22,860 nt of DNA from Penium margaritaceum (GCA_023375785.1 SZWC01015217.1:1-22860), one strand, 5' to 3'. Numbered from the stretch's first letter, positions 11,601-21,397 are shown. Numbers and translations are program-made. The notes: a model not told the origin generated them from the letters alone.

Positions 11601-11760
11601 AGCAAGGCCAAGACAACTGGAGCAAGGGCAAGACAACTGGACCAAGCCCAAAACAACAGGAGCAGTCCCAAGACAACTGGAGCAAGGCCAAGACAACTGG
11701 AGCAAGGGCAAGACAACTGGACCAAGCCCAAAACAACAGGAGCAGTCCCAAGACAACTGG
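11601..11760. repeat. Perfect 2 x 80-bp duplication (block B)
   Basis: Positions 11601-11680 and 11681-11760 match by eye: four monomers each, including 'accaagcccaaaacaacagg' and 'agcagtcccaagacaactgg'. The equivalent strings at about 120-180 and 17817-17880 occur once, so the duplication arose after the blocks separated. Confidence 0.92.
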
Positions 11761-12520
11761 AGCAAGGCCAAGAGAACTGGAGCAGGCCAAGACCATTGGA
11801 GCAAGGCCAAGAAAACTGGAGGAAGGCCAAGACAGCTGGAGAAAGCCCAAGACAACTAGAGCAAGGCCAAAACAACTGGAGCAAGCCCAAGACAACTGGA
11901 GCAAGCCCAAGACAACTCGGGCAAGCCCAAGACAATTGGAGCAAGCCTAAGACAACAGGAGCAAGCCCAAGGCAACTGGAGCAAGCCCAATACAATTGGG
12001 GCAAGCCCAATACAATTGCGGCAGGCCCAAGACAACTGGAGCAAGTCCAAGAAAACTGGATTAAGGCCAAGAAAACTGGAGCAAGCTCAAGAAAACTGGA
12101 GCCAGCCCAAGAAAATTGGAGCAAGGCAAAGGCAACTGGAGCAAGGCCAAGACAGCTGGAGCAAACCCAAGACACCAGGAGCAAGCCCAAAGCAACTGGG
12201 GCAAGGCCAAGACAACTGGAACAAGGCCATGAAAACTCAAGCAAGCCCAAGACAACTGGAGCAAGTCCAAAACAACTTGAGCAAGGCCAAGACAACTGGA
12301 GCAAGCTCAAGACAACTGAAGCAAGGCAAAGACAGCTGGAGCAAGCCGAATAAAACTGGAGCAGGGCCAACACAATTTGAGCAAGCCCAAGACAACTGGA
12401 GCAAGGCCAAGACAACTGGAGCAAGCCCAAGATAACTGGAGCTAGCCCCAGACAAGTGGAGCAAGTCCAAGACAGCTGGAGAAAGGCTAAGAAAACTGGA
12501 GCAAGCCAAAGACAACTGAA

Positions 12521-14450
12521 ACAAGTAAACAATATGAAATGACAAATGTTTACATTGACAAATATACAAAATGACAATTATAAAAAAAGGACATACATGT
12601 ATAACCAGACGGATATGTAAAATTACAAATAATTTAAATGAAAAATATATCAAATGAAAAATATGTAACATGAAAAGGTTATATAGTGACAAATATGTAG
12701 AATGACAGCTATGTAAAATGAAAAATGTGTAAGAAAAAATGTCACATGACAAATATATAAAACAACAAATATATAGAATGACGAACATAAAAATGACAGC
12801 TATATAAAATGAAAGACATAAAATGACAAATGTATAAAATGACAGGTATATAAAATGACAAATATAGAACATGAAAAATATGTAAAATGACAAATATATC
12901 AGATGACACATATATAAAATGACAAATATGTAAAATGACAAAATATGCAAAATGAAAAACATATAGAGTGGCAAATATGCAATATGACAAAAATGTTGAA
13001 TGAAACATAATATATAAAATTACAACCATATGAAGAGGCAAAGATTTCCACTTAAAAATATGTGAAATGACAAGTTTGTAAAGTGACAAATATGTAAACT
13101 TACAAATAAAACAAATGAAAAACATGTGAAATGACAATTATGTAAAATAAGAAATATTTTAAAACAACAAATATATAAAATAAAAAATATGTTAAATGAA
13201 AGATATATGAAATGAAAAGTATAAAGTATGGCAAAGATGAGAAATTAGAAATATATATAAGTTTAAATTTATGAAATTAGAAATATGTCAAATTTCCAAC
13301 TGCATGAAAGTAAAAATATATACATTCACAGATATTTAAAATGAAAACTATGTAAAATGACAAAAATTTCAAATAACAAATTTAAGAGATGAAAATACGT
13401 AAAATAACAAATATATAAAATGACGAATATGAAAAATGGAAAATATTTGGAATGAGAAATATGTAAAATTACAAACATATGAAATGACAAGTTTATAAGA
13501 TGACAAATATGTAAACCGACAAAACTGAACAATGACAAATATGGATAAGGACAAATTTATAAGATGACAAATATGTAAAATGATAAGTATGTAAATTGCC
13601 AAGTATATGAGTGACAAATATGTAAAATGGCAAATAATTAGAATTACAATCATTGAAAATAAAACATTATTAGAATGACAAAGTATCAAAATGAAAAATT
13701 CAAAAACTGACACGTAACATAAAATTACAAATATTGGAAATATGTAAAAAATCTAAAATGACAAATATGTCAAATGGAAAATATTAAAAAATGACATACG
13801 TAAATTGACAAATATGAAAAATGGCGCTTATTGAAAATGAAAACTATATAAAATTACAATTATAAAATGAAAACTATGTAAATGGACAAATATCGGATAT
13901 GCCAAATAAAAAAAATGGCAAGTATGGAAAATGCCAAATATATTAAACTACAAATACATAACATGGCAAATATACAGAATGACATGTATATCATTTGAAA
14001 TATACATAAAATGACAAATATGTACATTAAAAAATATATCAATAGACAAAAATATGTAAAATTAATATTATGTAACATGACCAGTTTATCAAGGGAGAAA
14101 TATGTAAAATGACAAATACATGAAACGAATAATACATAAAATAAAAGTATATAAAATAATAAATATTTAAAATGACAAATATACAAAATGACAAAAATAT
14201 AACATGACAGAGAAAATGACAAGTATGTAAATTGACAAAGCTAGAAAGTTAAATATGTAAAATGAAACATTTACCAAATGACAACCATGTGAAATGATAA
14301 AGATGTAACTTGGAAAGTATGTGAAATGATAAACTTATCAAATGAGAGATATGTAAAGTGAAAAATAAAAAAATAAAATATACATAAAATATCAAATATG
14401 TATAATGTTGAATATGTAACATGAAAAAAAAAGTAAAATGACAAATGTAT
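12521..14450. repeat. AT-rich 16-bp minisatellite, AT block 2
   Basis: Same 16-bp family as AT block 1, and alignable with it from the left junction to about 14094 ('accagtttatcaag'). It then continues about 350 bp further than block 1 before the 20-bp array resumes near 14451. The left junction 'gccaaagacaactgaaacaa' is shared with the other two AT blocks. No gene is supported. Confidence 0.94.
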
Positions 14451-14960
14451 AACAAGGCCATAAAACCTCGAAGCAAGCCCAAGACAACTAGACCAAGCTC
14501 AAGACAACTGGAGCAAGCCCAAGAAACCTGGAGCAAGGCCAAGAGATCTGGAGCAAGCCCAAGAGACCTGGAGCAATCCCAAAACAAATGGAGCAAGGCC
14601 AAGACAAGTGAAGCAAGGCCAAGAATGCTGGAGCAAGCCCAAGACACCTGGAGCAAGCCGAAAACAACTGGAGCAAGGCCAAGAAAACTGGAGCAAGGCC
14701 AAGAGAGCTAGAGCAAGCCGAAGACAACTGGAGCATGTCGAAGAAAACTGGAGCAGGGCCAAGACAACTAGAGCAAGGCCAAGCCAATTGGAGCAAGCCA
14801 AGACAACTGGAGCAGGTTAAAAAAAATTGTAGCAAGCCAAAGACAACTGGAGCAAAGCCAAGACAAATCGAGGAAACCCAAGTGAACCAGCGTTAGCCAA
14901 GACAACTAGGGCAAGCCGAAGACAACTGGAGCAGGCCTGATAAAACTTGAGCAAACCAAG

Positions 14961-15160
14961 ACAACTGGAGCAAGCCCATGACAACCGTAGCAAGCCCAAG
15001 AAAACTGTAGCAAGCCCAGTACAACTGGAGTAAGCCCAAGACAAATGGAGCAAGCCCAAGACAACTGGAGCAAGCCCATGACAACCGTAGCAAGCCCAAG
15101 AAAACTGTAGCAAGCCCAGTACAACTGGAGTAAGCCCAAGACAAATGGAGCAAGCCCAAG
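14961..15160. repeat. Perfect 2 x 100-bp duplication (block C)
   Basis: Positions 14961-15060 and 15061-15160 match by eye. Marker strings are 'caagcccatgacaaccgtag' and 'aaaactgtagcaagcccagt'. The related regions near 5490-5570 and 8070-8120 are single copy. Confidence 0.92.
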
Positions 15161-15704
15161 ACAACTGGAGCAAGGCCAGGACAACTGAAGCATAGCCAAG
15201 ACAATTGGAGCAAGCCCAAAACAACTGAAGTAAACCCAAGACAACTGGAGCAAGTAAATGAAAACTAGAGCAAGGCCAAGAAACCTGGAGCAAGTCCAAA
15301 ACAACTGGAGAAAGCCCAAGACAATGGGAGCAAGGCCAATACAACTGGAGCAAGCCCAAGACAACTGAAGTAAGCCAAAGACCATTGGGGGAAGCCCATG
15401 ACAACTGGAGCAAGCCAAAGACATCTGGAGCAAGGCCAAGACAACTGAAGAAAGGCCAAGACAACTGGAGCAAGGCCAAGACAGTTGAAGCAAGGCCAAG
15501 GCAGATGGAGCAAGACGAAGACAACTGGAGCACGGACAAAAGAACTGGAGCAAGCCCAAGATAACTGGTGCAATCTTAACAAAACTGGGGCAAGCCCAAG
15601 ACAACTGGAGCAAGCGTAAGACAACTGGAACGAGGCCAAGAAAACTGGAGCAAGCCCAAGACAACTGGAGCAAGCCCAAGACAACTGGAGCAAGCCCAAG
15701 AATT

Positions 15705-15952
15705 CTGGAGCAAGGCCAAGACAACCGGAGCAAGCCCAAGACACCTGGAGCAAGCCCAAACCACCTGTAGCAAGGGCAAGACAACTGGAGCAAGTACAAG
15801 ACAACTGGAGCAAGCCCAAGACAACTGGAGCAAGGCCAAGACAACCGGAGCAAGCCCAAGACACCTGGAGCAAGCCCAAACCACCTGTAGCAAGGGCAAG
15901 ACAACTGGAGCAAGTACAAGACAACTGGAGCAAGCCCAAGACAACTGGAGCA
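15705..15952. repeat. 2 x 120-bp duplication (block C)
   Basis: Units at 15705-15824 and 15825-15944 match, with a few more matching bases to 15952. Marker monomers are 'acaaccggagcaagcccaag' and 'ccacctgtagcaagggcaag'. The duplication spans six monomers in register. Confidence 0.92.
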
Positions 15953-16000
15953 TGCCAAAGACATCTGGTGCATGTCCAAGACACCTGGAACAAGGCCAAC

Positions 16001-16200
16001 ACAACTGGAGCAAGACCAGGAATACTGGAGCAATCCCAAGTCAACTAAAGCAAGGCCAAGACAACTGGAGCAAGGCCAAGAAAACTGGAGCAAGCCCAAG
16101 ACAACTGGAGCAAGACCAGGAATACTGGAGCAATCCCAAGTCAACTAAAGCAAGGCCAAGACAACTGGAGCAAGGCCAAGAAAACTGGAGCAAGCCCAAG
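16001..16200. repeat. Perfect 2 x 100-bp duplication (block C)
   Basis: Positions 16001-16100 and 16101-16200 match by eye. Marker monomers are 'acaactggagcaagaccagg' and 'aatactggagcaatcccaag'. In register with the 20-bp monomer. Confidence 0.92.
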
Positions 16201-18080
16201 ACAAGTGGAGTTAGCCCAAGACAGCTAGAGCATGCCTAAGACAACTTGAGAAAGGCCAAGACAACCGGAGCAAGCCCTAGACAACTGAAGCAAGTCCAAA
16301 ACAACTATAGCAAGACCAAGACGACTGAAGAAAGTTTAAGAAAACTGAAGCAAGCCCAAGACAACTAGGGCAAGCCCAAGACAACTAGGATATGGCCAAG
16401 ACTCCTCGAGCAAGGCCAAGACAACTGGAGCAAGCCAAAGACAACTGGAGCAAGCCCAAGACAACTGGAGCAAGGCCAAGAAACCTGGAGTAAGCCCAAG
16501 AAAACTGGAGCACGCCTAAGAAAACTGGTTCAAGCTTAAGAAACGAGGAGCAAGGCCAAGACAACTGGAGCAAGCCCAAAAAACGTGGAGCAAGCTAAAA
16601 ACACCTGGAGCAAGGCTAAGACAAATGGAGCAAGGCAAATACACATGGAGCAAGCCCAAGAAACCAAGAGTAAGCCCAAGACAAATGAAGCATGTCCAAG
16701 ACAAGAGGAGCAAGGCCAAGACAACTGGAGCAAGCCCAAAACAAATGGAGCAAGCCCAAGACAACTGGAGCAAGGCTAAGAAAACTGGTGCAAGGACAAG
16801 ATAGCTGTTGCAAGCTCAAGACAACATCGACAACGCCAAGACAAATCGAGGAAACCCAAGAGCACTAGAGCAAGCCCAAGATAACTCGGGCAAGCCCAAG
16901 ACAACTTGAGCAAGCCTGATACAACTGAAGCAAGGCCAAGACAACTGGAGCAAGTCCAAGGCAACTGGAGGAAGGCCAAGACAGCTGGAGCAAGGCCAAA
17001 ACAACTGGAGCAACCTCAAGACAACTGGAGTAAGACCAAGACAACTAGGGCAAGCCCAAGACACCTCAAGAAAGCCCATAACAACTGGAGCAAGGACAAG
17101 ACAACTGCAGCAAGGCCAATAAAACTGGGGAAAGATAAAGACAACTGGAGCAAGCCCAAGAAAAACTGAGAAAGGCCAAGATAACTGGATCAAAACCAAG
17201 AAAACTGGAGCAAGCCCCGGACAACTGGAGCAAGCCCAAAACAACTAGAGCAGGTCCAAGACAACAAGAGCAAGGACAAGATAACTGCAGAAAAACCAAG
17301 ACAACTAGAGAAAGATCAAAAATACAGGAGCAGGTTCAAGACAACTGGAGCAAGGCCAAGAGAAGTGGAGCAAGGCCAAGACCACTGGAGGAAGGCCATG
17401 AAAACTGGAGCAAAGCCAAGACAGCTGAAGCAAGCCCAAGACAACTCGAGCAAGGCCAAGACAACTGGAGCAAGCCCAAGACAACAAGAGCAATCCCAAG
17501 AAAACTGGGGGAGGCCGAGGACAACTGGAGCAAGCCCAAGACAACTGGAGCAAGCCGAAGAAAACTGGAGAAAGGCCAATACAACTGGAGCAATCCTAAG
17601 ACACCTGGAGCAAGCACAAGACAACTGAAGCAAGTCCAAGACAACTGGAGCAAGGCCAAGACAACAGGAGCAAGCCCAAGACAACTGAAGCAAGGCCAAG
17701 ACAGCTGGAGCAAGCCCAAGACAACTGGGAGTAGGGCCAAGACAACTCGAGGAAGCCCAAGACGTTTAGAGCAAGCCCATGACAACTGAAGCAAGCCCAA
17801 GACAATTGGAGGAAGGGCAAGACAAATGGAGCAAGCCCAAAACAACAGGAGCAGTTCCAAGAAAACTGGAGCAAGGCCAAGAGAACTGGAGCAGGCCAAG
17901 ACGACAGGAGCAAGGCCAAGAAAACTGGAGGAAGGCCAAGACAGCTGGAGAAACCCCAAGACAACTAGAGCAAGTCCAAGACAACTGGAGCAAGGCCATG
18001 ACAACTCAAGCAAGCCCAAGATAACTGGAGCAAGTCCAAAACAACTGGAGCAAGGCCAAGACAGCTGGAGCAAGCCCAAG

Positions 18081-20380
18081 ACAACTGAAGCAAGGCCAAG
18101 AGAGCTGGAGCAAGCCCAAGACAACTGAAGCAAGGCCAAGAGAGCTGGAGCAAGCCCAAGACAACTGAAGCAAGGCCAAGAGAGCTGGAGCAAGCCCAAG
18201 ACAACTGAAGCAAGGCCAAGAGAGCTGGAGCAAGCCCAAGACAACTGAAGCAAGGCCAAGAGAGCTGGAGCAAGCCCAAGACAACTGAAGCAAGGCCAAG
18301 AGAGCTGGAGCAAGCCCAAGACAACTGAAGCAAGGCCAAGAGAGCTGGAGCAAGCCCAAGACAACTGAAGCAAGGCCAAGAGAGCTGGAGCAAGCCCAAG
18401 ACAACTGAAGCAAGGCCAAGAGAGCTGGAGCAAGCCCAAGACAACTGAAGCAAGGCCAAGAGAGCTGGAGCAAGCCCAAGACAACTGAAGCAAGGCCAAG
18501 AGAGCTGGAGCAAGCCCAAGACAACTGAAGCAAGGCCAAGAGAGCTGGAGCAAGCCCAAGACAACTGAAGCAAGGCCAAGAGAGCTGGAGCAAGCCCAAG
18601 ACAACTGAAGCAAGGCCAAGAGAGCTGGAGCAAGCCCAAGACAACTGAAGCAAGGCCAAGAGAGCTGGAGCAAGCCCAAGACAACTGAAGCAAGGCCAAG
18701 AGAGCTGGAGCAAGCCCAAGACAACTGAAGCAAGGCCAAGAGAGCTGGAGCAAGCCCAAGACAACTGAAGCAAGGCCAAGAGAGCTGGAGCAAGCCCAAG
18801 ACAACTGAAGCAAGGCCAAGAGAGCTGGAGCAAGCCCAAGACAACTGAAGCAAGGCCAAGAGAGCTGGAGCAAGCCCAAGACAACTGAAGCAAGGCCAAG
18901 AGAGCTGGAGCAAGCCCAAGACAACTGAAGCAAGGCCAAGAGAGCTGGAGCAAGCCCAAGACAACTGAAGCAAGGCCAAGAGAGCTGGAGCAAGCCCAAG
19001 ACAACTGAAGCAAGGCCAAGAGAGCTGGAGCAAGCCCAAGACAACTGAAGCAAGGCCAAGAGAGCTGGAGCAAGCCCAAGACAACTGAAGCAAGGCCAAG
19101 AGAGCTGGAGCAAGCCCAAGACAACTGAAGCAAGGCCAAGAGAGCTGGAGCAAGCCCAAGACAACTGAAGCAAGGCCAAGAGAGCTGGAGCAAGCCCAAG
19201 ACAACTGAAGCAAGGCCAAGAGAGCTGGAGCAAGCCCAAGACAACTGAAGCAAGGCCAAGAGAGCTGGAGCAAGCCCAAGACAACTGAAGCAAGGCCAAG
19301 AGAGCTGGAGCAAGCCCAAGACAACTGAAGCAAGGCCAAGAGAGCTGGAGCAAGCCCAAGACAACTGAAGCAAGGCCAAGAGAGCTGGAGCAAGCCCAAG
19401 ACAACTGAAGCAAGGCCAAGAGAGCTGGAGCAAGCCCAAGACAACTGAAGCAAGGCCAAGAGAGCTGGAGCAAGCCCAAGACAACTGAAGCAAGGCCAAG
19501 AGAGCTGGAGCAAGCCCAAGACAACTGAAGCAAGGCCAAGAGAGCTGGAGCAAGCCCAAGACAACTGAAGCAAGGCCAAGAGAGCTGGAGCAAGCCCAAG
19601 ACAACTGAAGCAAGGCCAAGAGAGCTGGAGCAAGCCCAAGACAACTGAAGCAAGGCCAAGAGAGCTGGAGCAAGCCCAAGACAACTGAAGCAAGGCCAAG
19701 AGAGCTGGAGCAAGCCCAAGACAACTGAAGCAAGGCCAAGAGAGCTGGAGCAAGCCCAAGACAACTGAAGCAAGGCCAAGAGAGCTGGAGCAAGCCCAAG
19801 ACAACTGAAGCAAGGCCAAGAGAGCTGGAGCAAGCCCAAGACAACTGAAGCAAGGCCAAGAGAGCTGGAGCAAGCCCAAGACAACTGAAGCAAGGCCAAG
19901 AGAGCTGGAGCAAGCCCAAGACAACTGAAGCAAGGCCAAGAGAGCTGGAGCAAGCCCAAGACAACTGAAGCAAGGCCAAGAGAGCTGGAGCAAGCCCAAG
20001 ACAACTGAAGCAAGGCCAAGAGAGCTGGAGCAAGCCCAAGACAACTGAAGCAAGGCCAAGAGAGCTGGAGCAAGCCCAAGACAACTGAAGCAAGGCCAAG
20101 AGAGCTGGAGCAAGCCCAAGACAACTGAAGCAAGGCCAAGAGAGCTGGAGCAAGCCCAAGACAACTGAAGCAAGGCCAAGAGAGCTGGAGCAAGCCCAAG
20201 ACAACTGAAGCAAGGCCAAGAGAGCTGGAGCAAGCCCAAGACAACTGAAGCAAGGCCAAGAGAGCTGGAGCAAGCCCAAGACAACTGAAGCAAGGCCAAG
20301 AGAGCTGGAGCAAGCCCAAGACAACTGAAGCAAGGCCAAGAGAGCTGGAGCAAGCCCAAGACAACTGAAGCAAGGCCAAG
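18081..20380. repeat. 40-bp higher-order repeat, about 57.5 copies
   Basis: Two alternating monomers, 'acaactgaagcaaggccaag' then 'agagctggagcaagcccaag', form a 40-bp unit repeated from 18081 to 20360, plus a half copy to 20380. I see no differences between copies over about 2.3 kb. A one-base-different half unit ('acagctggag' start) lies just left at 18061 and is the likely progenitor. The + strand meets a TGA in 'actgaag' in each frame every 120 bp, so only the minus strand stays open. The array may be collapsed or expanded relative to the real chromosome, because exact copies are hard to assemble. Confidence 0.96.
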
Positions 20381-20427
20381 ACAACTGGAGCAAGGCTAAG
20401 AAAACTGGAGCAAGCCAGAGACAACTG

Positions 20428-20929
20428 AAACAATTATACAATATGAAACGACAAATGTATACATTGACAAATATATAAAATGACAATTATAGAAAAATGC
20501 ATATATATATATATAAACAGGCAGATATGTAAAACTACAAATATGTTAAATGAAAAATATATCAAATGAGAAATACGTAAAATGACAAATATGTAACATG
20601 ACAAGGTTATATTGTGAAAAATATGTAGAATGACAACTATGGAAAATTAAAACTGTGTAAAAAAAGATGTATCACATGACAAATATATAAAACGACAAAT
20701 ATATAGAATGACGAGTATAAAAATGACAGATATACAACATGAAAGACATAGAATGACAAATGTATAAAATGACAGGTATATAAAATGACAAATATAGAAC
20801 ATGACAAATATGTAAAATGACAAATATATAAGATGAAACATATATAAAATGACAGATATGTAAAATGACAAGATATGCAAAATGACAAACATATAGAATG
20901 ACAAATATGCAATATGAGAAAATGTTGAA
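20428..20929. repeat. AT-rich 16-bp minisatellite, AT block 3 (truncated)
   Basis: Begins with the same junction ('gacaactgaaacaa') and the same order of monomers as AT blocks 1 and 2, then stops after about 500 bp inside the string 'aaaatgttgaa'. In the other blocks that string continues to 'tgacacatatt' (3140) or 'tgaaacataat'. Here GC-rich unrelated DNA starts at about 20930. This marks an insertion, rearrangement or misassembly breakpoint. Confidence 0.92.
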
Positions 20930-21030
20930 ATAGGGCGTAGTGAGGGTGGGAGAGAGAGGGCATGGAGAGTGAGGAGGTTGAGGCGGGTGGAACCGGGAGT
21001 TAGTCGCGGGACCAACTGTCCCTCCCGAAA

Positions 21031-21092
21031 CTTGTGAGGGGGAGGGGCTCTCGAGAGCTTGTGAGGGGGGTTGCTCTCGAGAAATGTGAGGG
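21031..21092. repeat. 27-bp tandem repeat with ctctcgaga core, 2.3 copies
   Basis: Copies at 21031-21057 and 21058-21084, with a partial third ('tgtgaggg') to 21092. Each reads cttgtgagggg, a G-rich spacer, then ctctcgaga. The copies differ by a few bases and a one-base shift in the spacer. The core at 21048-21057 is the palindrome ctctcgagag. Confidence 0.7.
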
Positions 21093-21175
21093 AGGAGAGG
21101 ACGCCGGAACACTTAGTCAAAATGGGAGATCGAGGCGGGAATAGATTTGTTTTCTGGAAAGAAGTGAGCGTGACG

Positions 21176-21216
21176 GGGGAGCGAGAGTGACCCCTATCGG
21201 GTCGCCCTCGCTCCCC
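21176..21216. other. Strong 18-bp-stem hairpin with 5-nt loop
   Basis: Left arm 21176-21193 (ggggagcgagagtgaccc), loop 21194-21198 (ctatc), right arm 21199-21216 (gggtcgccctcgctcccc). The arms pair at 16 of 18 positions; the other two are imperfect, each a G-T type wobble on one strand and an A-C mismatch on the other. It lies about 400 bp downstream of the copia stop in the minus-strand sense. Candidates are a structured 3' UTR or LTR element, or a terminator-like or small inverted-repeat sequence; no function can be assigned. Confidence 0.8.
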
Positions 21217-21397
21217 AGACTGCGCTTCGCCCTTAAAGTGTGGCGAACCACATGAGGGGTGCATAGGGTCTCCGCGGGCAGAATGTCTCGTGCGACCCAG
21301 ACGGGGTGACGGAGCGAGGCCTACGTCTCGTAAGAAGTCAACACAAAAAAAGAAACGAGACTAAACTAGGCTAGCTAACGCAAGTAGACTCAGAAAT

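Larger units (their letters stand above)
4171..12520. repeat. 20-bp minisatellite array, block B
   Basis: About 8.3 kb of the 20-bp monomer family, interrupted only by the duplicated AT-rich piece 4479-4600 at the N join. It holds two ordered copies of an internal ~2.6-kb segment, plus several in-register higher-order repeats listed separately. Rare irregular strings ('atcgaggaaacccaagtgaa' at 5381 and 7967; 'gatagctgttgcaagctc' at 6553 and 9413) act as landmarks and recur in block C at 14867 and 16800. Both strands have long overlapping open frames in several phases, which shows that the monomer lacks stops and not that it codes. Confidence 0.95.
14451..20427. repeat. 20-bp minisatellite array, block C
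   Basis: Third block of the 20-bp family. Its left part carries the same ordered landmarks as block B ('atcgaggaaacccaagtgaa' at 14867, 'gatagctgttgcaagctc' at 16800). Its right part carries block A/B landmarks: a 'gacgttta' variant near 17761 matching about 927 in block A, and a 'gcaggccaagac' string near 17891. More than a third of the block is one 40-bp higher-order repeat. Open frames of about 1007, 822 and 826 codons overlap in all three minus-strand phases between 17336 and 20486, which is incompatible with a real gene and follows from the repeat arithmetic. Confidence 0.95.

Noticed and set aside
1..20427. CRISPR-like array.
   Set aside because: Repeats are contiguous with no unique spacers, the sequence is eukaryotic in character, and no cas genes are present.
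17336..20486. Open frames of about 1007, 826 and 822 codons on the minus strand encoding Leu/Cys/Ser/Trp-rich 20-residue repeats.
   Set aside because: All three minus phases are open over the same DNA, the repeat is 20/40 bp and not a multiple of 3, and homology between monomers shows no codon periodicity. This is expected of a stop-free satellite, not of a gene.
20647..21264. 205-codon minus-strand frame spanning the GC-rich flank and AT block 3.
   Set aside because: Chimeric across the breakpoint: Pro/Ser-rich low-complexity first half and AT-monomer translation in the second half, with no recognisable domain.
21230..21330. Possible tRNA gene or primer-binding-type sequence in the structured GC-rich flank.
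   Set aside because: Small stem-loops are present, but no cloverleaf with T-loop and anticodon arms could be assembled on either strand.
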